DNA from: Citrobacter sp. RHB25-C09
GTDB lineage: Bacteria > Pseudomonadota > Gammaproteobacteria > Enterobacterales > Enterobacteriaceae
NCBI RefSeq assembly: GCF_013836145.1
Contig: NZ_CP057483.1
Span: 62,001 to 126,000, forward strand
Length of the DNA stretch: 64,000 bases
Reading direction: 5' to 3'
Shown in pieces: positions 34,487-43,152 of the stretch. The position numbers and the translations under genes were made by a program. The stretch's first letter is position 1. Each line of letters starts with the position of its first letter. The notes below the pieces were generated by a model. It was not told the origin of the DNA, ran no database searches, and saw nothing but the letters and a program-made list of their open reading frames with translations.

Positions 34487-35100
34487 TGGCTTTCGTGGCG
34501 GTAATAAAAAACGGGTAACCCTAACTTGAGGCGCAGGGCCAGCAGTCGGGCAGCAAAGCCAAACATCAGCGTTGAGATAACGACAACATCCTGGTTGGAG
34601 ACATAGTGCTGCAACAGAATATAAAGGACGGCGGAGGCAAACGAGACACCAGCGTACAGTTCTTTTTGAAAGACAAGCGGGATACGTTTGCAGAACATGT
34701 CGCGTAATACGCCACCAAAAACGCCCGTGGTGACCGCCGCCACGACGGCAATGATCGGCCCATGGCCCATATCCAGGGCGACCTGAGCGCCAATAATGGA
34801 AAAGACCACGAGTCCCAGCGCGTCCAGAACCAGAAAAAGTTTACGCAGGTAGGGCATGACGGGCGCCACAATGGTGGTCAACACCGCCGCAGTCGCGACA
34901 ATAATGACGTATTCAGGATGTTTTACCCAGCCAAGTGGGTAGTGGCCGAGCAAAATGTCACGCACGGAACCGCCCCCAATCGCAGTTGCTGTCGCAATAA
35001 TGATGACGCCGAACGTGTCCATACGGCGCCGACCCGCAGCCAGCGCACCCGTCATCGCCTCAGCGGTTATTCCTACCAGATAAAGAATATGTAACAGCAT
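34483..35100 (-). CDS. yicG: TRIC/UPF0126 family inner-membrane protein YicG
   Basis: A 205-residue protein with seven hydrophobic helices arranged as two three-helix repeats plus one, each repeat with a glycine-rich turn (GGGSVRDILLG and GGVLRDMF). Bacterial members of this family are trimeric cation channels; a glycine transport role has been proposed for YicG. Same length as the E. coli protein. Confidence 0.93.
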   Translation of the reverse strand: MLLHILYLVGITAEAMTGALAAGRRRMDTFGVIIIATATAIGGGSVRDILLGHYPLGWVKHPEYVIIVATAAVLTTIVAPVMPYLRKLFLVLDALGLVVFSIIGAQVALDMGHGPIIAVVAAVTTGVFGGVLRDMFCKRIPLVFQKELYAGVSFASAVLYILLQHYVSNQDVVVISTLMFGFAARLLALRLKLGLPVFYYRHESH

Positions 35101-35410
35101 GACTCCCCCAAAATTTGCGGAGGTGAGAGTAACGATTTGTGCGCATTCTCACGATTGAGTTTTTCTAAGGCGAAGCAGGAAGGATAACTTTTTATTATGT
35201 AAAATTACAGTTAATGCCTTATCTCGTATGTATACAATGGATTTATGCCAAATAAATGACATAGAAAAACTAATCCTTCCGGTGCGTTGAATCACGTCCT
35301 TACAGAGTTTTTGCGCTTCGTGGAGACTTTTTTACTACAGCTCGAGTGTTGATCTGACGATAAGGATAAATGTCGAATCGTACATTTTGGTGATGTGAAA
35401 AGGACTTATG
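35101..35410. other. Divergent intergenic region, yicG to secreted-protein pair
   Basis: A 310-bp AT-rich region that must hold both promoters. AAAAGGA at 35398-35404 is the ribosome site of the right-hand gene. I see no strong palindrome or recognisable regulator site. Confidence 0.4.
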
Positions 35411-36229
35411 ATGAAGAGCCTCGTGTTTGTTATGCTTTTGCTGGCCAACTGTTCAAGTTATGCCGCATCCTTTGATTGCTCAAAGGCAAGCGCGAGTTAT
35501 GAGAAAACGATCTGTTCCGATGATGTGCTAAACCGAATGGATGAGGCATTATCAAATAACTATCGTGCGGTGATGAATTCCGATCGTGACCAAACAATAA
35601 AAGACCAGCTTAAGCAGTCACAAAAGGCATGGCTCACGAAAAGAAATGCTTGTGGTGAGTACGCATGCATCCGAAGTTTGTATGAATGGCGAGTAGATGA
35701 AATTTGCGATAAATATGCATCTTCAGCCGAAAAGCCAAAATGTATTTCTACCCAGGATATTAGCAAACAGATTAATGCCGATATCGACAAGGCCAAACAA
35801 GAAGATCAAAAGAACAGAATTCCGGTAAAAGAAGTATTCCAGAATTTAGTCGAGAAATATTCGAGTCAGGTTGATCAGATAGGCTTTTCAGACGAACAGC
35901 TATCTTCTTATATCTATATCAGTATGTCCTCTAATTACGTTCGCTATTGCACATTACGCGAGTATTTATCGTTAATGTCTGATATCGCTGGGCTGAAATC
36001 GATTACCAAAATTGATAATAACAGCTATTTTGGTTTTAAGATGAAAGTTAAGGGGCATCCAACAACGGGCTTCACCTTTCATGTTGAAGATGATGAGCTC
36101 TATCTGAATGGGCTTGTGTCTGGCGATGATGTCCTTGAGGCTGTAACCGCAGGCCATGCGAACCAGATTGCCAATACGTTTTATGTCTATGCCGTGCAGC
36201 TGTTGAATGACAATAATGCAAAGCTGTAA
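35411..36229 (+). CDS. Secreted LprI/DUF1311-type protein
   Basis: A 272-residue protein with a signal peptide (MKSLVFVMLLLANCSSYAA, then SFDCSKAS). Residues about 20-100 form the LprI N-terminal (DUF1311) domain, a small helical unit with pairs of cysteines (FDCSKASASYEKTICSDDVLNRMD, ending EYACIRSLYEWRVDEIC). Some family members inhibit lysozyme. The C-terminal part (about 130-272) has no family I recognise. The second of two adjacent ATG codons was chosen for better spacing to AGGA; 35408 is the alternative. I expect dinD at this place in E. coli. A periplasmic stress or lysozyme-inhibitor role is only suggested by the domain. Confidence 0.75.
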   Translation: MKSLVFVMLLLANCSSYAASFDCSKASASYEKTICSDDVLNRMDEALSNNYRAVMNSDRDQTIKDQLKQSQKAWLTKRNACGEYACIRSLYEWRVDEICDKYASSAEKPKCISTQDISKQINADIDKAKQEDQKNRIPVKEVFQNLVEKYSSQVDQIGFSDEQLSSYIYISMSSNYVRYCTLREYLSLMSDIAGLKSITKIDNNSYFGFKMKVKGHPTTGFTFHVEDDELYLNGLVSGDDVLEAVTAGHANQIANTFYVYAVQLLNDNNAKL

Positions 36230-36289
36230 CAGGCGCGTGCATGGATATTTTATTTTTTAGACATTAACGGAAGGCTTAAAGGAGAGATA

Positions 36290-36649
36290 ATGAAAAAGAT
36301 AATCATCACATTATGCTTAATGGCCAGTTTACCGTGGGCTCACGCCGGGGAATATATTAAGCGCAACGGTATTTTGTCGCTTTCTCCGGCGGTTGAGGTG
36401 GCTAAATTCAATATTAATGCTTCGCATGGCGACACCTCAATCTGTGAGATACAAGGCGAAGCCATATCTATTGCGCCGACGAAAAACCAACAGCGCCGCT
36501 GGATCTATAGCGATCAATCGAGCATGTGCGTGGCAGTTATTAGCCAGCTTAAGAATGGTTCTATGCAGGTGATGACCCGCGACTGTGACACGTTTTGTGG
36601 GGTTTCCGCTCTTGGTGCGATGGACGGAGAATACAGAATAAGACAGTAG
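36290..36649 (+). CDS. Small secreted protein of unknown function
   Basis: A 119-residue protein with a signal peptide (MKKIIITLCLMASLPWAHA, cleavage before GE). The mature part has four cysteines (SICEIQ, SSMCVAV, DCDTFCG) likely to form two disulfides, and a mainly beta pattern that ends GAMDGEYRIR. AAGGAGAG precedes the ATG. It lies 60 bp after the LprI-type gene and probably shares its transcript. The size and cysteine pattern are reminiscent of periplasmic lysozyme inhibitors, but I cannot assign a family. Confidence 0.65.
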   Translation: MKKIIITLCLMASLPWAHAGEYIKRNGILSLSPAVEVAKFNINASHGDTSICEIQGEAISIAPTKNQQRRWIYSDQSSMCVAVISQLKNGSMQVMTRDCDTFCGVSALGAMDGEYRIRQ

Positions 36650-36679
36650 ATGCCAGATAGTATTAACGCTATCTGGCAT
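36650..36679. terminator. Hairpin between the small secreted protein gene and yicC
   Basis: A perfect 11-bp stem ATGCCAGATAG / CTATCTGGCAT with an 8-base loop begins at the stop codon of the small secreted protein gene and ends 18 bp before the end of convergent yicC. T-runs are short; it can act in both directions. Confidence 0.6.
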
Positions 36680-36697
36680 TGCTAACGCGGTGAAAAC

Positions 36698-37561
36698 TTA
36701 CTCGATATTCTGGATCTGTTCGCGCATTTGCTCGATCAGGACTTTCAGTTCAATCGCGGAGTTTGTCACCTCTGCATTGATGGATTTTGAGGCCAGCGTA
36801 TTCGACTCGCGGTTAAACTCTTGCATCATGAAGTCCAGACGACGGCCCACCGCCTCTTTTTTCTTCAGGATGTTGTAGGTTTCTTTGACGTGGGCTTCCA
36901 GGCGATCCAGTTCTTCCGCTACGTCAATACGCTGCGCCATCAATACCAGCTCTTGTTCCAGGCGGTTATTTTCGAGCTGTACCTGGGCGTCTTCCAGCTT
37001 AGCAACCAGACGCTCACGCTGCCATTGCAGAATTTCAGGCATATGGGCGCGCACTTTAACCACCTCGTTGCTGACACCTTCAAGGCGTTGCTCAATGAGC
37101 GCTTTCAGCGCCTGACCTTCCGTTTCGCGGGCGACGATAAAGTCGTCCAGCGTACCGTCCAGCGCGGCCAGGATTTCAGCGGCGATAGCATCCAGATCTT
37201 GTTCTTGCGCTGCCATCACGCCCGGCCAACGAAGAATATCAACCGGATTAATTTCCCCTTCGTCGCTCTGCATCTTGACCCAATTGGCCGCATTCACGAG
37301 CTGCTTGGCGAGCTTCTCATTCAGGATGAGTTCGCCCTGTGCGCTGGCATCAGGCTCAAAACGCAGCATGCACTCAATTTTCCCGCGCGTCAGGCGTGTG
37401 CGAATGCGATCACGAACAACAGGCTCAAGGCTACGGAACTGCTCCGGCAGACGGAAATAGGTTTCCAGATAACGCTGGTTAACCGAGCGCATTTCCCAGG
37501 TGGCGCTACCCCATTCACCCTTGATTTCACGCCGGGCGTAGGCGGTCATACTGCGGATCAT
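36698..37561 (-). CDS. yicC: YicC family endoribonuclease
   Basis: A 287-residue protein, equal in length to E. coli YicC, with the N-terminal segment MIRSMTAYARRE and the C-terminal DUF1732 region containing RLDFMMQEFNRESNTLASKS. Members of this family are now regarded as endoribonucleases involved in small-RNA turnover. It is divergent from rph with about 125 bp between the starts. Confidence 0.95.
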   Translation of the reverse strand: MIRSMTAYARREIKGEWGSATWEMRSVNQRYLETYFRLPEQFRSLEPVVRDRIRTRLTRGKIECMLRFEPDASAQGELILNEKLAKQLVNAANWVKMQSDEGEINPVDILRWPGVMAAQEQDLDAIAAEILAALDGTLDDFIVARETEGQALKALIEQRLEGVSNEVVKVRAHMPEILQWQRERLVAKLEDAQVQLENNRLEQELVLMAQRIDVAEELDRLEAHVKETYNILKKKEAVGRRLDFMMQEFNRESNTLASKSINAEVTNSAIELKVLIEQMREQIQNIE

Positions 37562-37686
37562 AGACGTTCCTGTTTTTAAAGGAGAGATGGGAGGATTATA
37601 GCCATCCCAGCCTTGTCAGGATAGGAATAACCGCCGGAAGTCCGTATAATGCGCAGCCACATTCGTTTCAAGCCGGAGATCTCAAT

Positions 37687-38403
37687 ATGCGTCCAGCAGG
37701 CCGTAGCGCTAATCAGGTGCGTCCCGTAACCCTGACCCGTAACTATACAAAACATGCTGAAGGCTCGGTGCTGGTCGAATTTGGAGATACCAAAGTGTTA
37801 TGCACTGCCTCCATTGAAGAAGGCGTTCCGCGTTTTCTGAAAGGTCAGGGGCAGGGCTGGATCACCGCTGAATATGGCATGTTGCCGCGTGCGACGCATA
37901 CCCGTAATGCGCGTGAAGCGGCAAAAGGGAAGCAGGGTGGCCGCACAATGGAGATTCAGCGTCTCATCGCACGTGCGCTGCGCGCCGCAGTTGATCTCAA
38001 AACACTGGGTGAGTTTACCATTACGCTGGACTGCGACGTGATTCAGGCCGATGGCGGTACGCGCACTGCGTCCATTACCGGTGCTTGTGTTGCGCTGGCC
38101 GATGCGCTGAATAAACTGGTTGCCAGTGGCAAGCTGAAAACCAACCCGATGAAAGGGATGGTTGCAGCGGTGTCCGTCGGTATCGTTAACGGCGAAGCGC
38201 TTTGCGATCTGGAATACGTTGAAGATTCTGCGGCAGAAACCGATATGAACGTGGTGATGACCGAAGACGGGCGAATTATAGAAGTGCAGGGCACGGCGGA
38301 AGGCGAGCCGTTCAGCCACGAAGAACTACTCACCTTGCTGGCGTTGGCCCGAGGGGGAATCGAATCCATTGTGGCGACGCAGAAGGCGGCGTTAGAAAAT
38401 TGA
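37687..38403 (+). CDS. rph: RNase PH
   Basis: A 238-residue phosphorolytic 3'-exonuclease that trims tRNA and rRNA precursors. Motifs include the N-terminal MRPAGRSANQVRPV, the GGRTMEIQRLIARALRA substrate loop and DCDVIQADGGTRTASITG. The reading frame is full length. In E. coli K-12 a frameshift near the 3' end impairs translation into the pyrE attenuator; no such frameshift is present here, so ribosomes can reach the attenuator normally. Confidence 0.98.
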   Translation: MRPAGRSANQVRPVTLTRNYTKHAEGSVLVEFGDTKVLCTASIEEGVPRFLKGQGQGWITAEYGMLPRATHTRNAREAAKGKQGGRTMEIQRLIARALRAAVDLKTLGEFTITLDCDVIQADGGTRTASITGACVALADALNKLVASGKLKTNPMKGMVAAVSVGIVNGEALCDLEYVEDSAAETDMNVVMTEDGRIIEVQGTAEGEPFSHEELLTLLALARGGIESIVATQKAALEN

Positions 38404-38407
38404 TATT

Positions 38408-38435
38408 AAGGCGACCAATGAGTCGCCTTTTTTTT
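38408..38435 (+). terminator. pyrE attenuator
   Basis: The stem AAGGCGAC / GTCGCCTT with a CAATGA loop is followed by an unbroken run of T, five bases after the rph stop and 44 bases before pyrE. This is the UTP-sensitive attenuator known from E. coli and Salmonella: when UTP is low, RNA polymerase slows, translating ribosomes of rph stay close and the terminator does not form. Confidence 0.9.
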
Positions 38436-38478
38436 GCCCGTAGATTTTGTAAATGATGAAAGTGAAAGGAGCGAATCC

Positions 38479-39120
38479 ATGAAAGCATATCAGCGCCAGT
38501 TTATTGAGTTTGCGCTTAACAAACAGGTACTCAAGTTTGGCGAATTTACGCTGAAATCCGGGCGCAAGAGCCCCTATTTCTTCAACGCCGGGCTGTTTAA
38601 TACCGGGCGCGACTTGGCGTTGTTAGGTCGTTTCTACGCTGAAGCGCTGGTGGATTCTGGAATTGAGTTTGATCTGCTTTTTGGCCCTGCGTACAAAGGT
38701 ATTCCGATTGCGACCACTACCGCTGTAGCGCTGGCGGAGCATCATGATAAAGACCTGCCGTACTGCTTCAACCGCAAAGAAGCGAAAGATCACGGTGAAG
38801 GTGGCAGCCTGGTCGGAAGTCCGTTACAGGGACGGGTTATGCTGGTGGACGATGTGATAACCGCGGGTACGGCGATTCGAGAATCCATGGAGATAATCCA
38901 GGCCCATAGCGCGACGCTTGCGGGTGTGCTGATTTCCCTGGACCGTCAGGAACGCGGTCGTGGTGAAATATCGGCGATTCAGGAAGTTGAACGTGATTAT
39001 GGCTGTAAGGTGATTTCCATCATCACCCTGAAAGATCTGATTGCGTATCTGGAAGAGAAGCCAGAAATGGCGGAACATCTGGCGGCAGTACGGGCGTATC
39101 GGGAAGCATTTGGGGTTTAA
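38479..39120 (+). CDS. pyrE: Orotate phosphoribosyltransferase
   Basis: A 213-residue enzyme that makes orotidine 5'-phosphate from orotate and PRPP. The PRPP-binding loop is VMLVDDVITAGTA and the flexible catalytic loop is in RKEAKDHGEGG. ATG 38479 has AAAGGAG at 38465-38471; the length equals E. coli PyrE. Expression depends on the attenuator between rph and this gene. Confidence 0.98.
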   Translation: MKAYQRQFIEFALNKQVLKFGEFTLKSGRKSPYFFNAGLFNTGRDLALLGRFYAEALVDSGIEFDLLFGPAYKGIPIATTTAVALAEHHDKDLPYCFNRKEAKDHGEGGSLVGSPLQGRVMLVDDVITAGTAIRESMEIIQAHSATLAGVLISLDRQERGRGEISAIQEVERDYGCKVISIITLKDLIAYLEEKPEMAEHLAAVRAYREAFGV

Positions 39121-39133
39121 GCGTCATTGATTT

Positions 39134-39202
39134 GCCCGGTGGCGCTGCGCTTACCGGGCCTACAGATTCCGTAGGCCGGATAAGGCGAAGCCGCCATCCG
39201 GC
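39134..39202. repeat. BIME: two REP units in opposite orientation
   Basis: GCCCGGTGGCGCTGCGC...TTACCGGGC at 39134-39159 and GTAGGCCGGATAAGGCG...CCATCCGGC at 39171-39202 are two REP units separated by about 11 bases, between the ends of convergent pyrE and slmA. Confidence 0.85.
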
Positions 39203-39209
39203 TACCCTG

Positions 39210-39806
39210 CTACTGCAGTTGCGCAGCCAGCAGCGGCCATCGGGAGTCAAAATCGTCCGTAGGGCGGTATTTAAATTCGCTACGCACAAAACGTGACAGC
39301 ATGCCTTCACAGAAGGCCAGTAGTTGGCCTGCCAACAGCGTTTCATCTGTCGTGAACCCTTCGCCTTCTCGCATGCGTTTTTCTCGCAGAACCTGACGCA
39401 GTTGGGCTTCAATGCGTTCAAACAATTGGTTGATGCGCCCCTGCAGACGGTCCTGTTCGAACATTAATGCATGTCCTGTAAGGATACGCGTCAGGCCCGG
39501 ATTTCGTTCACCAAACCCCAGAATCAATAACACAATCAGGCGCAGGCGCGCGTGAGTGTCCTTTTCATCTTTCAGTATCAGGTTGATTCGGGTGATCAGG
39601 CTGTCTTCGATAAACTCGATCAGACTGTCGAACATGCGAGTCTTACTGGGAAAGTGGCGATACAAGGCCGCTTCGGAAACACCGACAGACGCTGCCAGTT
39701 TTGCCGTCGTGATACGTTGGCTTCCATCACTGGATTCCAGCATCAGCGCCAGAGACTGAAGTATTTCTTCGCGACGGTTCCTTTTCGCAGTTTGTTTTTC
39801 TGCCAT
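39210..39806 (-). CDS. slmA: Nucleoid occlusion factor SlmA
   Basis: A 198-residue TetR-fold protein, same length as E. coli SlmA. The N-terminal helix-turn-helix is TTAKLAASVGVSEAALYRHFPSK. It binds SBS sites over the chromosome and blocks FtsZ ring assembly across the nucleoid. Confidence 0.97.
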   Translation of the reverse strand: MAEKQTAKRNRREEILQSLALMLESSDGSQRITTAKLAASVGVSEAALYRHFPSKTRMFDSLIEFIEDSLITRINLILKDEKDTHARLRLIVLLILGFGERNPGLTRILTGHALMFEQDRLQGRINQLFERIEAQLRQVLREKRMREGEGFTTDETLLAGQLLAFCEGMLSRFVRSEFKYRPTDDFDSRWPLLAAQLQ

Positions 39807-39915
39807 GTTACAAAATACCCCTGAAAATAAGCACTTGCCAGGCGAGCATCCACACTATGACCGCAAACACCCGGTTTGCGGTGCGGTTATGACGTTATTG
39901 GGATGCGTAAATGTC

Positions 39916-40374
39916 TTACTTACGGCCAGAATGGCCGAACCCGCCTTCACCACGGTCAGTGGCGTCAAAATCTTCCACCAGATTAAATTCGGCCTGCACA
40001 ACGGGCACAAAGACCATTTGCGCAATACGTTCACCCGGTTCAATGGTGAAACTGTCCTGACCACGGTTCCAGACGGAAACCATCAGCTGTCCCTGGTAAT
40101 CGGAGTCAATCAGCCCCACCAGATTACCCAGCACGATACCATGTTTATGACCCAGACCTGAACGCGGCAGAATAACGGCAGCCAGAGACGGATCGGCAAT
40201 ATGAATAGCCAGCCCGGTTGGCAGCAGCGTAGTTGCGCCCGGCGCCAGTTCTACGGCGTCATCGAGACAGGCTCGCAGGTCAAGTCCGGCTGAACCAGAG
40301 GTGGCATAGGTTGGCAGCGGGAATTGCTGTCCAACACGCGGGTCCAGAATCTTAACGTCGATTTTTTTCATCAT
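39916..40374 (-). CDS. dut: dUTP diphosphatase
   Basis: A 152-residue homotrimeric dUTPase that keeps uracil out of DNA and supplies dUMP. The five family motifs are seen: AGLDLRA, PRSGLGHKHGIV, GLIDSDYQGQL, GERIAQMVFVPV and the C-terminal RGEGGFGHSG that closes over the active site. The start lies 23 bp inside the 3' end of coaBC, which indicates translational coupling. Confidence 0.97.
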   Translation of the reverse strand: MMKKIDVKILDPRVGQQFPLPTYATSGSAGLDLRACLDDAVELAPGATTLLPTGLAIHIADPSLAAVILPRSGLGHKHGIVLGNLVGLIDSDYQGQLMVSVWNRGQDSFTIEPGERIAQMVFVPVVQAEFNLVEDFDATDRGEGGFGHSGRK

Positions 40375-41572
40375 AAAGGGTCACGATCTCGTCGAGTAAT
40401 AATTGGCCCAGGAGTTCTTTTCGCTCAAGCGGTAAGATTTTATCTCCATCCTGCCAGAAAAGGTGTAATGCATTGCTGTCGCTATTAAAACCTTGATTTG
40501 CAATCGAAACATCGTTAGCGCAGATCACATCAAGGTTTTTGCGGATACGTTTTTGCCGGGCGTATTCTTCCACATTATTCGTTTCTGCGGCAAACCCAAC
40601 AACAAAGGGGCGATTGTTTTTGAGTGCGGCGACGCCAGCGATAATGTCGGGGTTTTTTACCATTTTTACTGTTAATTCATCGCCCTGTGTCGCCTGCTTT
40701 TTAATTTTTTCATTGGCGACAGTGGCAGCGCGATAGTCGGCAACAGCAGCACAACCGATAAAAATATTCTGCCGGGAAACGTCAGCCTGCACAGCGGCTT
40801 CCATCTCCAGGGCGGTCATCACGTCAACCCGTTGAACGAACGGTGGCGTGGGGAGGGAGACAGGGCCAGAAACCAGCGTGACATTTGCACCACGACGTGC
40901 GGCAGCTGCGGCGATAGCAAAACCCATTTTACCGGAACTGTGGTTGGAAATGTACCGCACCGGATCCAGCGGCTCGCGCGTGGGACCTGCGGTAATCATG
41001 ATATTGAGATGTTGCAGATCGTTGACAGGGGAGAAATGCGCCGCGGCCATATCAACAATGGTTAAGGGATCCAACATCCGACCCGGGCCAATATCACCGC
41101 ATGCCTGACTGCCGCTGTCCGGACCCCAGATAAGCAGACCACGTGAGGCGAGCACATCAAGGTTATGTTGAGTCGCAGCGGCGCGGTACATCTGTTGGTT
41201 CATCGCAGGTAAGACGGCAACAGGGGCCGGGGTCGCCAGACAGATTGTGGAAACCAGATCGTTAGCCATCCCCGCGGCAACGCGAGCAATCAGGTCTGCC
41301 GTGGCGGGGGCGAGAATCACCAGATCGGCCCATTTCCCCAACTCGATATGGCCCATTGCAGCTTCTGCTGCGGGGTCCAGAAGGCTATCGGAAACGGGAT
41401 ACCCGGAAACCGCCTGCAAACTGAGCGGTGTTATAAAGGCTTTAGCCGCCTCGGTCATCGCCACACGGACATCGGCGCCGCGTTCGCGCAGGCGACGCAC
41501 CAGTTCAGGGGTTTTGTAGGCCGCAATGCCGCCACTGACACCGAGAACGATTTTTTTACCGGCCAGGCTCAT
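40352..41572 (-). CDS. coaBC: Bifunctional phosphopantothenoylcysteine decarboxylase/phosphopantothenate-cysteine ligase
   Basis: A 406-residue two-domain coenzyme A biosynthesis enzyme. The N-terminal FMN decarboxylase (CoaC, about 1-190) has GVSGGIAAYK, MGHIELGKWADLV, PAMNQQMY and the active-site cysteine in GSQACGDIGPG. The C-terminal ligase (CoaB) has ITAGPTREPLDPVRYISNHSSGKMG and FIGCAAVADYR. The second of two adjacent ATG codons (41572) gives the E. coli length. It overlaps dut by 23 bp and is divergent from radC. Confidence 0.97.
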   Translation of the reverse strand: MSLAGKKIVLGVSGGIAAYKTPELVRRLRERGADVRVAMTEAAKAFITPLSLQAVSGYPVSDSLLDPAAEAAMGHIELGKWADLVILAPATADLIARVAAGMANDLVSTICLATPAPVAVLPAMNQQMYRAAATQHNLDVLASRGLLIWGPDSGSQACGDIGPGRMLDPLTIVDMAAAHFSPVNDLQHLNIMITAGPTREPLDPVRYISNHSSGKMGFAIAAAAARRGANVTLVSGPVSLPTPPFVQRVDVMTALEMEAAVQADVSRQNIFIGCAAVADYRAATVANEKIKKQATQGDELTVKMVKNPDIIAGVAALKNNRPFVVGFAAETNNVEEYARQKRIRKNLDVICANDVSIANQGFNSDSNALHLFWQDGDKILPLERKELLGQLLLDEIVTLYDEKNRR

Positions 41573-41744
41573 CATGATCTTTCCTGTTGGATTACACCAG
41601 AAGGCGGATATTTTATCACAATCCGTAAACTGTCGCGTGTTCACCCACTCATCACTTTGCGAGGCGCTACGCAGGACGAGAAAAAGCGCGTCGATTCCCC
41701 TTAAGGGCTATGCCACCATGCGCTCTGGCATAAGGAGGTCAGGT

Positions 41745-42410
41745 ATGGAAACAGCGGAGTGCTTACTGCCAAGGGAAAAACTGCTGGCAAAGGGAATAGA
41801 AATGCTGACAGATGATGAACTGCTGGCGCTTTTCCTACGCACCGGAACCCCTGGAAAAGATGTCTTTACGCTGGCTAAAGATATCCTCAACCATTTTGGT
41901 TCTCTGCACAGTTTGTTAACGGCGGACTACTCTCAGTTCATTGGTGTGGCCGGGATTGGCGTAGCAAAATATGCGCAGCTGAGAGGAATTGCTGAGTTGG
42001 CACGGCGCTTTTATGACGTCCAGATGGAGGGCGCGAACCCGTTGCTCAGCCCGGAATTGACGCGCTCCTTTCTGCAGAGTCAGTTTGCGATGGAGTCGCG
42101 TGAAATTTTTATGGTTATTTTCCTCAACGCGCAACATAAAGTGATTAAACATAGCCGCCTCTTTTCCGGCACGCTGAGCCACGTTGAGGTTCATCCGCGT
42201 GAAATTGTTCGTGAAGCGATAAAAATCAATGCTTCTGCGGTGATCCTTGCACATAATCATCCGTCGGGGTGTGCAGAGCCGAGCAAAGCGGATAAACTCA
42301 TCACTGAGCGCGTAGTAAAATGCTGCCAGTTCATGGACATCCGTGTGCTTGATCATCTTGTCATTGGGCGCGGAGAGTACGTTTCTTTTGCGGAACGCGG
42401 TTGGATTTAA
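41745..42410 (+). CDS. radC: RadC family JAB-domain protein
   Basis: A 221-residue protein with an N-terminal helix-hairpin-helix-like region and a C-terminal JAMM metalloprotease-like domain. The motif is complete in EVHPREI and HNHPSG(x8)D (HNHPSGCAEPSKAD). Although named for radiation sensitivity, its function remains uncertain and a role in DNA repair is disputed. AAGGAGGT lies 5 bases before ATG 41745; longer starts have no support. Confidence 0.94.
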   Translation: METAECLLPREKLLAKGIEMLTDDELLALFLRTGTPGKDVFTLAKDILNHFGSLHSLLTADYSQFIGVAGIGVAKYAQLRGIAELARRFYDVQMEGANPLLSPELTRSFLQSQFAMESREIFMVIFLNAQHKVIKHSRLFSGTLSHVEVHPREIVREAIKINASAVILAHNHPSGCAEPSKADKLITERVVKCCQFMDIRVLDHLVIGRGEYVSFAERGWI

Positions 42411-42452
42411 CGCACTTTGCTCGATCCATCGGGATCTTTGTCTGTTCGGGAC

Positions 42453-42481
42453 TTGAGCACATCGCCGACACAGCGTATACT
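42453..42481 (+). promoter_or_regulatory. rpmB-rpmG-mutM promoter
   Basis: TTGAGC (-35, 42453-42458) and TATACT (-10, 42476-42481) are separated by exactly 17 bases. This leaves an untranslated leader of about 140 bases before rpmB, matching the position expected for the r-protein operon promoter. Confidence 0.75.
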
Positions 42482-42628
42482 ACGCCACCTTTGAGAATCT
42501 CGGGTTTGGCATTTGGGCCTGGCAATCGAGAGTTCACTTAGAACTATGCGATGACCGGGCTGTAAAGCCTGACGAGGCGCCGATACCCCATACGAAGCTC
42601 GAGCTAATTTGATTTTTGGAGAATAGAC

Positions 42629-42865
42629 ATGTCCCGAGTCTGCCAAGTTACTGGCAAGCGTCCGGTGACCGGTAACAACCGTTCCCACGCACTGAACGCG
42701 ACTAAACGCCGTTTCCTGCCTAACCTGCACTCTCACCGTTTCTGGGTTGAGAGCGAAAAGCGTTTTGTCACCCTGCGTGTATCTGCTAAAGGTATGCGTG
42801 TTATTGATAAGAAAGGCATCGAAACAGTTCTGTCTGAACTGCGTGCCCGTGGCGAAAAGTACTAA
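42629..42865 (+). CDS. rpmB: 50S ribosomal protein L28
   Basis: A 78-residue protein identical in length and layout to E. coli L28 (MSRVCQVTGKRPVTGNNRSH...). GGAG lies 9 bases upstream of the ATG. It starts the rpmB-rpmG unit. Confidence 0.99.
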   Translation: MSRVCQVTGKRPVTGNNRSHALNATKRRFLPNLHSHRFWVESEKRFVTLRVSAKGMRVIDKKGIETVLSELRARGEKY

Positions 42866-42885
42866 GTACTAAGAGGAAATAAATC

Positions 42886-43053
42886 ATGGCTAAAGGTATT
42901 CGTGAGAAAATCAAGCTGGTTTCTTCTGCTGGTACTGGTCACTTCTATACCACTACGAAGAACAAACGTACTAAGCCGGAAAAACTGGAACTGAAAAAAT
43001 TCGATCCAGTTGTCCGTCAGCACGTTCTCTACAAAGAAGCAAAAATTAAGTAA
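42886..43053 (+). CDS. rpmG: 50S ribosomal protein L33
   Basis: A 55-residue protein encoded 20 bp after rpmB. The frame begins MAKGIREKIKLVSSAGTG, continues HFYTTTKNKRTKPEKLE and ends YKEAKIK before TAA 43051, matching E. coli L33. AGAGGAAA precedes the ATG. Confidence 0.99.
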   Translation: MAKGIREKIKLVSSAGTGHFYTTTKNKRTKPEKLELKKFDPVVRQHVLYKEAKIK

Positions 43054-43073
43054 TTCTTGCTTTGATGTAGTAA

Positions 43074-43101
43074 AAAAACCTCGCTTCGGCGGGGTTTTTT
43101 G
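43074..43101 (+). terminator. Rho-independent terminator after rpmG
   Basis: AAAAACCTCGC-TTCG-GCGGGGTTTTTT is a stable tetraloop hairpin (one G-T pair) with A and T tracts on either side, 20 bases after the rpmG stop. It ends or reduces transcription into mutM. Confidence 0.92.
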
Positions 43102-43152
43102 TTTTCTGGTCGTCCCCATAATACAAGGGTCTGTGTTACAGCCGGAGAAGCT

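Noticed and set aside
37687..38403. rph frameshift as in E. coli K-12
   Set aside because: The frame is intact over 238 codons with the normal C-terminus.
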